A stretch of DNA of 64,000 nt from Pseudomonas sp. (GCF_030684895.1 NZ_JAUXXP010000001.1:81850-145849), one strand, 5' to 3'. Positions 45,028 to 54,312 are shown, counted from the first letter of the stretch. Program-made: numbers and translations. The notes: generated by a model not told the origin, from the sequence alone.

Positions 45028-45405
45028 TTAGCTCAGGCCAATTTCCACCCGGTCACCCTGCAAGCGCACCGGCCAGGTGCGCAGTTGCTGTTCGGGGTAT
45101 TCCAGGCAACTGCCGTCTTCCAGACGGTAGTGTTGTTTGTACAGCGGCGCAGCGATGACCAGATCACCGGCCAGGCTGCCGACAATGCCGCGACCGATGA
45201 CGTTGGCGCCGGACTTCGGATCGCGGTTATCGACGGCATACAGCTGTTTGCCGCTGGTCTCGTCAGGTAGGTAGAACAGTGCGACCTGGGCGCCGTCGAC
45301 CCAGGCGACCACGCCGGAATTGGCCACCAGATCGGCACGGTTGCACAGGGCGCGCCATTGCACGCTGGTTTGTTCGACTGTTGCGGTTGCGCTCGACTGG
45401 CTCAT
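45028..45405 (-). CDS. nirD: Nitrite reductase small subunit (NirD)
   Basis: A 125-residue Rieske-like protein, partner of NirB in assimilatory nitrite reduction to ammonia with NAD(P)H. It shows the family pattern (VALFYLPD, LYAVDNRDPKSGANVIGRGIVG, LVIAAPLYKQHYRLEDGSC). The Rieske Cys/His ligands are missing, as is usual for NirD. The start is set by TGATG overlap with nirB; an upstream extension to 45693 is antisense noise. Confidence 0.93.
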   Translation of the reverse strand: MSQSSATATVEQTSVQWRALCNRADLVANSGVVAWVDGAQVALFYLPDETSGKQLYAVDNRDPKSGANVIGRGIVGSLAGDLVIAAPLYKQHYRLEDGSCLEYPEQQLRTWPVRLQGDRVEIGLS

Positions 45406-47963
45406 CAGACCACCTCCTCGAATAGCGGAATAAGGGCAAGCTCGTCGGCGCGCACCGGGCGGCGCTGGCCGCGCTCCTCGACAAACTGGATATCCGGGTC
45501 GCCGCCCTGCTGGTTGACGAAGGTGCGGAAGCGCTTGAGCTTCTCCGGGTCCTTCAGAGCGTTGGCCCATTCGCACTCGTAGCGGTCGATCACCAGCTGC
45601 ATCTGCGCTTCCAGTTCGGCGGCGAGATTCAGGCTGTCGTCGATGATCACTTCCTTCAGGTAATCCAGGCCGCCTTCCAGCGACTCGCGCCACACCGAGG
45701 TGCGTTGCAGGCGGTCGGCGGTGCGTACGTAGAACATCAGGAAACGGTCGATGTAGCGGATCAGGGTTGCATCATCCAGATCGGTGGCGAACAGTTCGGC
45801 GTGGCGTGGGCGCATGCCGCCGTTGCCCGCCACATAGAGGTTCCAGCCGTTCTCGGTGGCGATCACGCCAACGTCCTTGCTCTGCGCCTCGGCACATTCG
45901 CGGGTGCAGCCGCTGACGGCGAACTTGATCTTGTGCGGCGAACGCAGGCCCTTGTAGCGGTCCTCCAGCAGCAGCGCCATGGCCACGCTGTCCTGCACGC
46001 CGTAGCGGCACCAGGTGCTGCCCACGCAGGACTTCACCGTGCGCAGCGACTTGCCGTAGGCGTGGCCGGTCTCGAAGCCGGCGGCAATCAGTTCGGCCCA
46101 GATATCCGGCAGTTCGTGCAGCTGCGCACCGAACAGGTCGATGCGCTGGCCGCCGGTGATCTTGGTGTAGAGGTCGTATTTCTTCGCCACCGCGCCGATG
46201 GCCAGCAGGCCGTCCGGAGTGATTTCGCCGCCAGGAATACGCGGCACCACTGAGTAGGTGCCGTTCTTCTGCATGTTGGCCATAAAGGTGTCGTTGGTGT
46301 CCTGCAGCGGCACCAGCGCCGGATCGGTGATCGAGCGGTTCCAGCAGGAGGCGAGGATCGAACCCACCGCCGGCTTGCAGATGTCGCAACCGACATGACC
46401 ACGGCCGTGCTTGGCCAGCAGCGCCTCGAAGCTCTCGATGCCTTCGACGCGAACGATGCCGTACAGCTCCTGGCGGGTGTAGGCGAAGTGTTCGCACAGG
46501 CTCTTGTCCACCACCACGCCGCGCGCAGTCAGCTCGTGCTCGAACACCTGCTTGAGCAGCGCCGAACAGCCGCCGCAACCGGTGGCGGCCTTGGTACAGG
46601 CCTTGAGCCCGGCCAGGTCGCCGCAACCGCCGTCGATGGCGGCGCAGATCGCGCCCTTGCTGACGTTGTGGCAGGAACAGATGGTCGCGGTATCCGGCAG
46701 GGCGTCGGCACCCAGCGCCGGGGCGCCTTCGCCTTGCGGCAGAATCAGGCAGGACGGATCGGCCGGAAGCGCAATGCCGTTCTGCACGTACTGCAGCAGG
46801 GTGTCGTAGTAGCTGTTGTCGCCGACCAGTACAGCGCCGATGGCCTGCTTGCCGTCGGCGGATACGACCAGACGACGGTAGCTGGCGTTGGCTTCATCGA
46901 TAAAGCGGTAGCTGCGCGAACCGGCGGTGGCGCCGTGGGCATCGCCGATAGAGCCGACATCGACACCGAGCAGCTTGAGCTTGGTCGACATATCCGCGCC
47001 CATGAAGGGCTCGCTGTCTTCGCCGCACAGCTGGGTGGCGACGCTGCGGGCCATCTGGTAGCCCGGTGCAACCAGGCCGAAGATGCCGCCGTTCCACGCC
47101 GCGCACTCGCCGATGGCGTAGATGGCCGGATCGCTGGTGCGGCACTGGCTGTCGATGGCCACGCCGCCGCGCGGGCCGAGTTCCAGGCCGCACTGCTTGG
47201 CGATGGCGTCCTGCGGGCGGATACCGGCGGAGAACACGATCAGGTCGGTCTCAAGGAATTCATCCCCAGCAAAGTTCATCCGGTAGCGGTATTCGCTGCC
47301 CGGGGTGATCGACTGGGTGCCGCGTGACAGGTGCACGCTGACGCCCAGGGCTTCGATCTGTGCTTTGAGTGCCAGGCCGCCGTGATCATCCAGTTGCACC
47401 GGCATCAGCCGTGGGGCGAATTCCACCACATGGGCTTCCAGGCCCAGGGACTTCAAGGCGTTGGCCGCTTCCAGGCCGAGCAGGCCGCCACCGACCACTA
47501 CACCACGGCGCGCGCTCTTGGCGGCAGCCTGAATGGTGTCAAGGTCGGCCAAGGTGCGGTAGACCAGGCGCGAATCGCCTTCGGCGCCTTCAATCGGCGG
47601 CACGAAAGGGTAGGAGCCGCTGGCCAGCACCAACTGGTCGTAGGGGAAGCTGCCCTCGGCGGTGATCACTTCGCGGCGTTCGCGGTCGATCTCCAGCACC
47701 GGCACGCCCAGGTGCAGGGTCACGCCCGGCGTCTGGTACAGCGCGACACCGCTGAGGGCCAGGGATTCGGCATCGCGGCCGGTGAAATACTCGGAGAGGT
47801 GCACGCGGTCATAGGCGCGCAGCGGCTCTTCGCTGAATACATGCACGCGGTACTGCGCCAGCGCGCCACGCTCGATCAGTTGCTCGACGCAGTGATGGCC
47901 GACCATGCCGTTGCCGATGATGATCAGCCGTTGCTGGTCTGTGGAGGTATCTGTGCTGTTCAT
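45405..47963 (-). CDS. nirB: NAD(P)H-dependent assimilatory nitrite reductase large subunit (NirB)
   Basis: An 852-residue sirohaem flavoprotein. In order: FAD motif IIGNGMVGHHCVEQL; NAD motif VVGGGLLGLEAANAL; BFD-like [2Fe-2S] Cys (CSCHNVSKGAIC, then CTKAATGCGGC); nitrite/sulphite reductase repeats; and the 4Fe-4S/sirohaem Cys in SCVGSTWCRYG and SGCTRECAEAQ. It reduces nitrite to ammonia in the cytoplasm. GGGAA precedes the ATG. Transcription is probably from the minus-strand sigma-54 promoter at 48157, through a terminator-bearing leader. It is coupled to nirD. Confidence 0.95.
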   Translation of the reverse strand: MNSTDTSTDQQRLIIIGNGMVGHHCVEQLIERGALAQYRVHVFSEEPLRAYDRVHLSEYFTGRDAESLALSGVALYQTPGVTLHLGVPVLEIDRERREVITAEGSFPYDQLVLASGSYPFVPPIEGAEGDSRLVYRTLADLDTIQAAAKSARRGVVVGGGLLGLEAANALKSLGLEAHVVEFAPRLMPVQLDDHGGLALKAQIEALGVSVHLSRGTQSITPGSEYRYRMNFAGDEFLETDLIVFSAGIRPQDAIAKQCGLELGPRGGVAIDSQCRTSDPAIYAIGECAAWNGGIFGLVAPGYQMARSVATQLCGEDSEPFMGADMSTKLKLLGVDVGSIGDAHGATAGSRSYRFIDEANASYRRLVVSADGKQAIGAVLVGDNSYYDTLLQYVQNGIALPADPSCLILPQGEGAPALGADALPDTATICSCHNVSKGAICAAIDGGCGDLAGLKACTKAATGCGGCSALLKQVFEHELTARGVVVDKSLCEHFAYTRQELYGIVRVEGIESFEALLAKHGRGHVGCDICKPAVGSILASCWNRSITDPALVPLQDTNDTFMANMQKNGTYSVVPRIPGGEITPDGLLAIGAVAKKYDLYTKITGGQRIDLFGAQLHELPDIWAELIAAGFETGHAYGKSLRTVKSCVGSTWCRYGVQDSVAMALLLEDRYKGLRSPHKIKFAVSGCTRECAEAQSKDVGVIATENGWNLYVAGNGGMRPRHAELFATDLDDATLIRYIDRFLMFYVRTADRLQRTSVWRESLEGGLDYLKEVIIDDSLNLAAELEAQMQLVIDRYECEWANALKDPEKLKRFRTFVNQQGGDPDIQFVEERGQRRPVRADELALIPLFEEVV

Positions 47964-48005
47964 GGCATTTCCCGGCCGAAGCTCATCAGGTTTTTCTGCG
48001 GCAAT

Positions 48006-48040
48006 AAAAAAAGCGCCTGAAACCTTGCGGTTTCAGGCGC
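48006..48040 (-). terminator. Terminator hairpin in the nirB leader (attenuator)
   Basis: On the minus strand a perfect 12-bp stem GCGCCTGAAACC/GGTTTCAGGCGC with GCAA loop is followed by T7. It ends only about 43 bp before the nirB ATG and downstream of the presumed sigma-54 start site. It would stop transcription before nirB unless relieved. NasT/NasR (ANTAR) antitermination is known for such leaders in related bacteria; no nasT is in the window. Confidence 0.75.
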
Positions 48041-48102
48041 CTTTGCCTGTTCTGTGCGGTGCCTTTGAGTGACACCTGATACCCATTACCTATAGAGGCT
48101 AA

Positions 48103-48118
48103 CGATCGCCATTGATCG
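48103..48118 (-). promoter_or_regulatory. Hexaloop hairpin in the nirB leader (ANTAR-like half-site)
   Basis: On the minus strand CGATC-AATGGC-GATCG forms a 5-bp stem with a 6-nt loop having A at position 1 and G at position 4, the rule for ANTAR-protein RNA targets. A convincing second hexaloop is not found; GGTGTC/GGCACC downstream gives a 7-nt loop. An alternative fold (CCATT/AATGG) also exists. Confidence 0.4.
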
Positions 48119-48156
48119 AATGGGCGGCCCGAATGTGGCGGGCTCGCTGGGGCTCA

Positions 48157-48172
48157 TGCAGCGCCTGTGCCA
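48157..48172 (-). promoter_or_regulatory. Sigma-54 promoter of nirBD
   Basis: The minus strand reads TGGCACAGGCGCTGCA, matching TGGCAC-N5-TTGCA with one mismatch. Transcription would begin near 48145 and run through a leader of about 180 nt into nirB. Nitrogen-regulated (NtrC) control is expected from the family, but no clear NtrC site was found. Confidence 0.7.
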
Positions 48173-48377
48173 GTTTCCCCGCAGCAGCCTGCGGCCCGCA
48201 TTGCAGCGGGCTACAGGCGCAGTTGCAGGCTCACCTGCCCGGCGCAATAAAGACCCAAAAAGAGGCGAGCAGAGCAGCCTGCTGCCCCATTATGAGTCGC
48301 GCAAAACCGGCCCAGCTGTCCCGCACACACCTCGCCAGGCCTTGCCACGCGGGCGTTCAAGCCGCCCTGGCGAACCC

Positions 48378-48393
48378 TGGCGCGTGCCTTGCT
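48378..48393 (+). promoter_or_regulatory. Sigma-54 promoter of the nitrate reductase gene
   Basis: TGGCGC-GTGCC-TTGCT fits TGGCNN-N5-TTGCW with intact GG and GC at the right distance. It lies about 115 bp before the gene start. The 48173-48377 stretch between the two opposed sigma-54 promoters should hold shared activator sites, which I cannot identify with certainty. Confidence 0.7.
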
Positions 48394-48508
48394 ATAGACC
48401 AATCCAGGTAATCAACGCTGATTGCCCATCCACGACAAAGACGCCGTGCCACTCCCGTTTCGACGGAGGGTTGCATGGCGTTTTGCGTTTCAGGTGCAGG
48501 AGAGGGGT

Positions 48509-51500
48509 GTGGCGAACAAAACCGTGCGAAGTGTCTGTCCCTATTGCGGCGTCGGCTGCGGCATCGTCATGCACGTGGAAAACGGCAAGATCGCCAAGGT
48601 CAGCGGTGACCAACAGCATCCGAGCAACTTCGGCCGCCTGTGCACCAAGGGCAGCACCTGCGCCCAACCGCTGAACGAATCCGGCCGCATGCAGCACGCC
48701 TACCTGCGCAGCGAACGTAACCGCGACCCTGGGCAAATCGCCATGGATGCGGCCATCAGCGCCGCCGCCGCCCGCCTGCGCGCGATCCTCGACGAACACG
48801 GTCCGGACGCCATCGCCCTGTATGTCTCCGGGCAGATGTCGCTGGAGGCGCAATACCTGGCCAACAAGCTGGTCAAAGGTTACCTGGGCAGCAACCAGAT
48901 CGAATCCAACTCGCGCCTGTGCATGGCCAGCGCCGGCAGCGGCTACAAACTGTCGCTGGGCGCCGACGGCCCGCCCGGCTCGTACCAGGATTTCGACAAG
49001 GCCGATGTGTTCTTGGTTATCGGCGCAAATATGGCCGACTGTCACCCGATCCTGTTTCTACGCCTGATGGCACGGGTCAAGGCCGGCGCCAAGCTGATCG
49101 TCGTCGACCCACGGCGCAATGCCACGGCGGACAAGGCCGACCTGTTTCTGCAGATCAAACCGGGCAGCGACCTGCTGCTGCTCAACGGCCTGCTGCACCT
49201 GCTGCACAAGAACGGCCACACCGATCCGGCGTTTATTGCCGAGTTCACCGAAGGCTGGGAGGTCATGCCGGACTTCCTCGAAAGCTACACCCCCGAATAC
49301 GTCGCCGCCCACACCGGGCTCAGCGAAGCAGCGATCCGCCAGGCCGCACGCTGGATCGGCGAAGCCGGCGAGTGGATGAGCTGCTGGACCATGGGCCTCA
49401 ACCAGAGCACCCACGGCACCTGGAACACCAACGCCCTGTGCAACCTGCACCTGGCCACCGGCAAGATCTGCCGCCCCGGCAGCGGGCCGTTCTCCCTCAC
49501 CGGCCAACCCAACGCCATGGGCGGCCGCGAGATGGGTTATATGGGCCCCGGCCTGCCGGGCCAGCGCAGCGTGCTGGTGGACGACGACCGCGCCTTTGTC
49601 GAGCAAGTATGGGGCGTGCCGACCGGCACCCTGCACACCCGCCTGGGCGGCGGCAGCGTGACGCTGTTCGAGGATCTGGCCGCCGGCAAGGTCAAGGCCT
49701 GCTGGATCATCTGCACCAATCCGGTGGCGAGCATGGCCAACCGCTCCACGGTGATCGAAGGGCTGAAGGCCGCCGAACTGGTGATCGCCCAGGACGCTTT
49801 TCTCGATACCGAAACCAATCGCTACGCCGACATCCTCCTGCCCGGCGCGCTGTGGGCCGAAGCCGAGGGGGTGATGATCAACTCCGAACGCAACCTGACC
49901 CTGATGCCGCAAGCGGTCGAACCGCCCGGCGAGGCCATGGCCGACTGGCGGATCATCGCCGAGGTGGCCTGCGCCATGGGCTTTGCCGACGGCTTCAGCT
50001 ACGAATCAGCCGAGCAGGTGTTCGAGGAAATCAAACGCTTCCACAACCGCAAAACCGGTTATGACCTGCGCGGCGCCAGCTACCCGCGTCTGCGCCAGAC
50101 GCCGCTGCAATGGCCCTGCGCCAGCGAGGCGGGCGACGGGCGCATGCCGCTGCGCTACATCAACGACGGAATCAGCCAGACGCTGCACATTCGCGAAGAC
50201 GGCAACACGCCGCGCCTGGCCTTTGCCACGCCCAGCGGCAAGGCGCAGTTCTTCCCGCGCCCGCACCTCGATCCGGCGGAAATGCCCGATGCCGACTTCC
50301 CCTTTGTGCTCAACACCGGGCGCCTGCAGCACCAGTGGCACACCCTGACCAAGACCGGCAAGGTCGCCACGCTGAACAAGCTCAACCCCGGCCCCTTTAT
50401 CGAAGTGCACCCGCAGGACGCGGCCGCCCTTGGCGTGCGCGACCGCGACCAGCTGGAAGTCCGCTCGCGGCGTGGCCAGGCCGTGCTGCCAGTGCAGATC
50501 AGCGACCGCGTGCTGCCCGGCGGCTGCTTTGCGCCGTTCCACTGGAACGATGTGTACGGCGACAACCTGGCGATCAACGCGGTGACCAGCGACGCCATCG
50601 ACCCCATCTCTCAGCAGCCGGAATTCAAGTTCTGCGCCGTCAGCCTGCGGCGTATCGAGCTGATCGCCCATCAACGCCTCGACTCGCCGGCCGCCGAGGC
50701 AGTCGACAGCACTCGCCTATCTCACCCGCCCGAGGAACTCGCGATGTCCAGCATCGAAACCTTTGCGGCCCTGGTCGGCGTGGATTGCAGCGCGCCGCCG
50801 CCCCTCAGCGAAAGCGAGCGCAGCTATATGGCCGGCTATATCAGCGGCTTGCGCAGCAACCCCGGCGGCGGTGTGCCCAGCCTGCCGAGCCAGGCGCCCC
50901 TGGCCGAGCCGACCCGCCTGTGGCTCGACGGCATGCTCGCCGGGCTATTCAGCCGCGTCACACCCTCGGCACTGGCAGCGACCCCTGCGGTAACCCTGTT
51001 GTGGGCCTCGCAAACCGGCAATGCCGAAGCGCTGGCCGAACGCCTGGCAGCACATCTAAGCGAAGCCGGGGTGGCCGTGGCGCTCAGCTGCATGGCCGAT
51101 TACCCACCGCAGCAACTGGCAAGCGCCGGCTCGGTGTTGCTGCTCAGCAGCACCTTCGGCGACGGTGATGCGCCGGACAACGGCCAGGCCTTCTGGAGCG
51201 CCCTGCAGACCAGCGACCTGCGCTTGGAAAATCTGCGCTATGCGGTACTGGCGCTTGGCGACCCGAATTACGAGCAGTTCTGCCAGCACGGCAAAAACCT
51301 CGACCGCCGCCTGGCCGAACTCGGCGCCACACCGCTGCGACCTTGCCTGGATTGCGACAGCGATTTCGACGACGCAGCAGCGGCCTGGCTAAGCGAGCTG
51401 CTGCCGTTGCTGCGCCCAGTCGAAACGGAAGTTGCACATAGCGCCGCCATGACCGAGCCCGCCAGCACGCAGCGGGTGAGCAAAACCCAGCCGCTACCCG

Positions 51501-52576
51501 CGCGTCTGGCGCTTAACCTGCGCCTGAACGCAGCAGGTGCAAGCAAGGACACCCGCCAGTTCGCCTTCGCCCTGGGCGACTCCGGCCTGACCTACGAAGC
51601 CGGCGATGCCCTCGGCGTATGGCCGCGCAATTGCCCGGAGCTGGTCGAGGAAGTGCTCGAACTGGCGCACCTGGACGGCGAGCAACTGGTCAACGTGGCC
51701 AAGGTCGGCGACCTGCCGCTGCGCGAGGCGCTGACCAGCCATTTCGAAATCGCCCGACCAAGCAACGAAGCCCTCGCCCTGGTCGCCGAACGCAGCGCCA
51801 GCAGCGAGCTGCACAGCCTGCTTGGCGAGCGCAAAGCCGAGCTGAAGGACTGGCTGTGGGGCCGCCAACTGGCCGATGTGCTGCAGGCCTATCCGGCTGA
51901 ACACACGGCAGGCGAGCTGCTGGGCAGCCTCAAGCGCCTGCAACCGCGCCTGTATTCGATCTCATCGAGCCCCAAGGCGCATGCCGACGAAGTGCACCTG
52001 ACTGTTTCCGCCGTGCGCTACGGCAAGCGCAAGGGCGTGGCCTCAACCTTTCTCGCCGACCGTGCGGATAACCGCGAAGTACCGCTGTTTGTGCAGAGCA
52101 ACAAATACTTCCGCGTACCACAGGATGGCGACGTACCGATGATCATGATCGGCCCCGGCACCGGCGTGGCGCCGTTTCGCGGCTTCCTTCATGAGCGCCG
52201 CGCACGCGGCGATGCCGGCAAGAACTGGCTGTTCTTCGGCGAGCAGCATGCCGCCAGCGACTTCTACTACCGCGACGAGCTGACGGCGATGCAGCACGAC
52301 AGCCTGTTGACCCACCTCAGCCTGGCCTTCTCCCGTGATCAGGCGCAGAAGATTTACGTGCAGGATCGTATTCGCGAGCAGGGCGGCGAGCTGTGGCGCT
52401 GGCTGGAGGAGGGTGCGCAGCTGTATGTCTGCGGCGACGCCAACCGCATGGCCAAGGATGTCGAGCAGGCGCTACGCGATGTGGCGCGCGAGCATGGTGG
52501 CTTGAGCGAGGAGCGCGCCGCCGAACATATCCGCCGTCTGGCCGAACAGAAGCGTTATCTGCGTGATGTGTACTGA
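48509..52576 (+). CDS. Assimilatory nitrate reductase fused to a CysJ-like flavoprotein
   Basis: A 1355-residue fusion. Residues 1-690 are a NasA/NapA-type molybdopterin nitrate reductase: [4Fe-4S] Cys C10, C13, C17 and C45; CMASAGSGYKLSLGADGPPGS; TGQPNAMGGREMG; and a C-terminal molybdopterin-dinucleotide-binding domain. A linker leads to a flavodoxin domain from about 828 (LLWASQTGNAEAL) and an FNR-type FAD/NADPH part with RLYSISSS near 1147, IGPGTGVAPFRG and the CysJ-like end YLRDVY. NADPH electrons can thus reach nitrate within one chain. The GTG at 48509 has AGGAG 6 nt upstream; an ATG at 48422 adds 29 unlike residues. It is divergent from nirBD. Confidence 0.93.
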   Translation: MANKTVRSVCPYCGVGCGIVMHVENGKIAKVSGDQQHPSNFGRLCTKGSTCAQPLNESGRMQHAYLRSERNRDPGQIAMDAAISAAAARLRAILDEHGPDAIALYVSGQMSLEAQYLANKLVKGYLGSNQIESNSRLCMASAGSGYKLSLGADGPPGSYQDFDKADVFLVIGANMADCHPILFLRLMARVKAGAKLIVVDPRRNATADKADLFLQIKPGSDLLLLNGLLHLLHKNGHTDPAFIAEFTEGWEVMPDFLESYTPEYVAAHTGLSEAAIRQAARWIGEAGEWMSCWTMGLNQSTHGTWNTNALCNLHLATGKICRPGSGPFSLTGQPNAMGGREMGYMGPGLPGQRSVLVDDDRAFVEQVWGVPTGTLHTRLGGGSVTLFEDLAAGKVKACWIICTNPVASMANRSTVIEGLKAAELVIAQDAFLDTETNRYADILLPGALWAEAEGVMINSERNLTLMPQAVEPPGEAMADWRIIAEVACAMGFADGFSYESAEQVFEEIKRFHNRKTGYDLRGASYPRLRQTPLQWPCASEAGDGRMPLRYINDGISQTLHIREDGNTPRLAFATPSGKAQFFPRPHLDPAEMPDADFPFVLNTGRLQHQWHTLTKTGKVATLNKLNPGPFIEVHPQDAAALGVRDRDQLEVRSRRGQAVLPVQISDRVLPGGCFAPFHWNDVYGDNLAINAVTSDAIDPISQQPEFKFCAVSLRRIELIAHQRLDSPAAEAVDSTRLSHPPEELAMSSIETFAALVGVDCSAPPPLSESERSYMAGYISGLRSNPGGGVPSLPSQAPLAEPTRLWLDGMLAGLFSRVTPSALAATPAVTLLWASQTGNAEALAERLAAHLSEAGVAVALSCMADYPPQQLASAGSVLLLSSTFGDGDAPDNGQAFWSALQTSDLRLENLRYAVLALGDPNYEQFCQHGKNLDRRLAELGATPLRPCLDCDSDFDDAAAAWLSELLPLLRPVETEVAHSAAMTEPASTQRVSKTQPLPARLALNLRLNAAGASKDTRQFAFALGDSGLTYEAGDALGVWPRNCPELVEEVLELAHLDGEQLVNVAKVGDLPLREALTSHFEIARPSNEALALVAERSASSELHSLLGERKAELKDWLWGRQLADVLQAYPAEHTAGELLGSLKRLQPRLYSISSSPKAHADEVHLTVSAVRYGKRKGVASTFLADRADNREVPLFVQSNKYFRVPQDGDVPMIMIGPGTGVAPFRGFLHERRARGDAGKNWLFFGEQHAASDFYYRDELTAMQHDSLLTHLSLAFSRDQAQKIYVQDRIREQGGELWRWLEEGAQLYVCGDANRMAKDVEQALRDVAREHGGLSEERAAEHIRRLAEQKRYLRDVY

Positions 52577-52579
52577 TTA

Positions 52580-52641
52580 GGGTGGATCACGCTTCATCGA
52601 TCCACCATTGCGGTGGACGTGAAAAACGACGTCCACCCTAC
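52580..52641. repeat. Palindromic extragenic repeat, GGGTGGA type
   Basis: AGGGTGGA at the left and TCCACCCT at the right are inverted, with inner GATCCACC/GGTGGAC copies. It lies directly after the nitrate reductase stop, so it may end transcription. It belongs to a different repeat type from the CCCGGAT family. Confidence 0.65.
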
Positions 52642-52669
52642 GGACTGAGCCAGGCTCTGCCCCTGTTTC

Positions 52670-52757
52670 GTAGCCTGGATAAGCCGAAAGCGCAATCCGG
52701 GTATCACGGCATCACCGAGCCCCCTTTCCCGGATTACCCTGCGCTAATCCAGGCTAC
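52670..52757. repeat. Palindromic extragenic repeat, CCCGGAT family (diverged)
   Basis: Ends GTAGCCTGGAT and ATCCAGGCTAC are inverted; inside are CAATCCGGG and CCCGGATTA. It is a CCTGG variant of the elements at 37636, 54250 and 56397. It is adjacent to another repeat type and to the stop of the methyltransferase gene. Confidence 0.7.
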
Positions 52758-52766
52758 AGCCGAGCG

Positions 52767-53393
52767 TTAGCTGCGCCGCCAGACACTGGCCAGCCAGGGC
52801 TGCTGCTCACGCGGCAAACCCGCCGGGCGGTAGTAATGCTGAAGCTCGCTAAAGCCGGCGGCGTTGAGCAGCACGCGCCAGTTGGCCAGGTCGTGATAGG
52901 CGCCGTAGCGCTCGCCATTCCAGCCTTCCTGGTTCTCACCACGGGGGTTGGAGCTGAACAACACGCCGCCGGGTTTGAGGGTGGCATGCAGCTGCTTCAG
53001 CACCCGTGGCAGTTCCTGGCGGGGAATATGAAACAGCGAGGCATTGGCAAACACCCCGTCGAAGCGCTCCGGCGGCAGATCAAGGGCGAGAAAGTCCTGC
53101 TGCCAGGCTTCGCAGCCACTGTCGGCGCGGGCCATTTCGACAAAGCGCGCGCAACCATCCAAACCGACGGCGCTGTGGCCCATGGCGCTAAAGGTACGCA
53201 GATCGCGCCCAGGGCCGCAGCCGAAATCGAGAATCTGGTAGGGCGCCGTGGCCTGGATATGCGCGAGCAGGGCGGCGATATTCTGGCTGACATCGTGGTC
53301 GCGGGTGCCCTCGCGAAAGTCTTCGGCGCAGTCCTGATAATGGCGCAGGGTCAGTGCGCTGATCTGCACCAGTTCGTCGGCACTCAATCCCAC
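52767..53393 (-). CDS. Class I SAM-dependent methyltransferase
   Basis: A 208-residue methyltransferase. Motif I is ILDFGCGPGRDLRTF, then VGLDGCARFVEMAR and FDGVFANASLFHI, with a late LKPGGVLFSSNPRG. The substrate is unknown. The GTG at 53393, four bases after the aroE stop, is preferred as the start because conservation begins at LSADELVQI; an ATG at 53513 would overlap aroE by more than 100 bp. It is likely co-transcribed with aroE. Confidence 0.78.
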   Translation of the reverse strand: MGLSADELVQISALTLRHYQDCAEDFREGTRDHDVSQNIAALLAHIQATAPYQILDFGCGPGRDLRTFSAMGHSAVGLDGCARFVEMARADSGCEAWQQDFLALDLPPERFDGVFANASLFHIPRQELPRVLKQLHATLKPGGVLFSSNPRGENQEGWNGERYGAYHDLANWRVLLNAAGFSELQHYYRPAGLPREQQPWLASVWRRS

Positions 53394-53397
53394 AGTC

Positions 53398-54222
53398 TTA
53401 GCCCTCGGCCAGCAGGCGGCGCAGTTCGGCCAACACCGGGGCGCTGACTGGACGCACATCGCGCCACAGGGCAAAGGCTTCGGCGGCCTGCTCGACCAGC
53501 ATGCCCAGGCCATCCAAAGTGCGCGCCGCGCCGTGCTCGGCAGCCCAGCGGTTAAAGGCGGTCAACTGCTTGCCGTACATCATGTCGTAGCACAGGGTAT
53601 GGCCGGGCTGAATCAGGCTTGGCGCAATCGGCGGCAGCTCGCCGGCCAGGCTGGCCGAGGTGCCGTTGATAATCAGGTCCACCGGCGCATCAATCCAGTC
53701 ATAACCGCTGGCAACCACCGGGCCCAGGTCGGCGAACTCGCGGGCCAGTTGCTCGGCCTTCTCCACCGTGCGGTTGGCAATCACCAGCGCCGCCGGCTGC
53801 TCGGCCAGCAACGGCTCCAGCACCCCGCGCACCGCGCCGCCAGCGCCCAACAGCAGGATGCGTTTGCCCTTGAGGGCTACCCCGGCATTCACCGTCAGAT
53901 CACGCACCAGGCCGGCGCCGTCAGTGTTATCACCAAGCAGGCTGTCGTCGGCAAGCTTCTTCAGGGTATTCACCGCACCGGCGCGTTGGGCGCGGGGGCT
54001 GAGCTGATCAGCGAGAGCAAACGCCTGCTCCTTGAACGGCACGGTGACATTGGCACCCAAACCCTCGGCAAAGAACCCACGGGCAAATCCGGGGAAGTCC
54101 TCCAGCGGCGCGAGCAGGGCTTCATAACTCAGCTGCTCGCCGGTCTGCTGGGCAAACAGGCGATGAATCAGCGGCGACTTGCTGTGGCCAATGGGGTTGC
54201 CGAATACGCCGTAGCGGTCCAT
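53398..54222 (-). CDS. aroE: Shikimate dehydrogenase
   Basis: A 274-residue NADPH enzyme reducing 3-dehydroshikimate to shikimate in aromatic amino-acid synthesis. Motifs are [12 protein letters not shown] (substrate), [10 protein letters not shown] with the catalytic Lys, GDNTDGAGL, and the NADP-binding [16 protein letters not shown]. The start [10 protein letters not shown] is family-typical. A longer frame to 54312 runs through a repeat and is rejected. It is downstream of hemF, separated by the palindromic repeat. Confidence 0.95.
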   Translation of the reverse strand: MDRYGVFGNPIGHSKSPLIHRLFAQQTGEQLSYEALLAPLEDFPGFARGFFAEGLGANVTVPFKEQAFALADQLSPRAQRAGAVNTLKKLADDSLLGDNTDGAGLVRDLTVNAGVALKGKRILLLGAGGAVRGVLEPLLAEQPAALVIANRTVEKAEQLAREFADLGPVVASGYDWIDAPVDLIINGTSASLAGELPPIAPSLIQPGHTLCYDMMYGKQLTAFNRWAAEHGAARTLDGLGMLVEQAAEAFALWRDVRPVSAPVLAELRRLLAEG

Positions 54223-54249
54223 AAAAAATCCTTGCTGATTACAGAGTTC

Positions 54250-54308
54250 GTAGCCCGGATAAAATCCGGGAACGGTCGCTGGAACTCCCCGGATTTCATC
54301 CGGGCTAC
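54250..54308. repeat. Palindromic extragenic repeat, CCCGGAT family
   Basis: GTAGCCCGGAT and ATCCGGGCTAC are perfect inverted ends, with inner AATCCGGG/CCCGGATT. It lies between hemF and aroE and may weaken read-through between them. Confidence 0.85.
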
Positions 54309-54312
54309 GCAA

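Noticed and set aside
45406..45693. N-terminal extension of nirD
   Set aside because: It lies inside nirB in another frame; the TGATG overlap and family alignment place the nirD start at 45405.
48173..48377. NtrC sites between the two sigma-54 promoters
   Set aside because: Several GC-rich palindromes occur (for example GCAGGCTCACCTGC), but none fits GCAC-N7-9-GTGC well enough to call.
52767..53513. Longer methyltransferase start at 53513
   Set aside because: The extension overlaps the aroE C-terminus and reads as Cys/Pro-rich shadow sequence; the GTG just after the aroE stop fits better.
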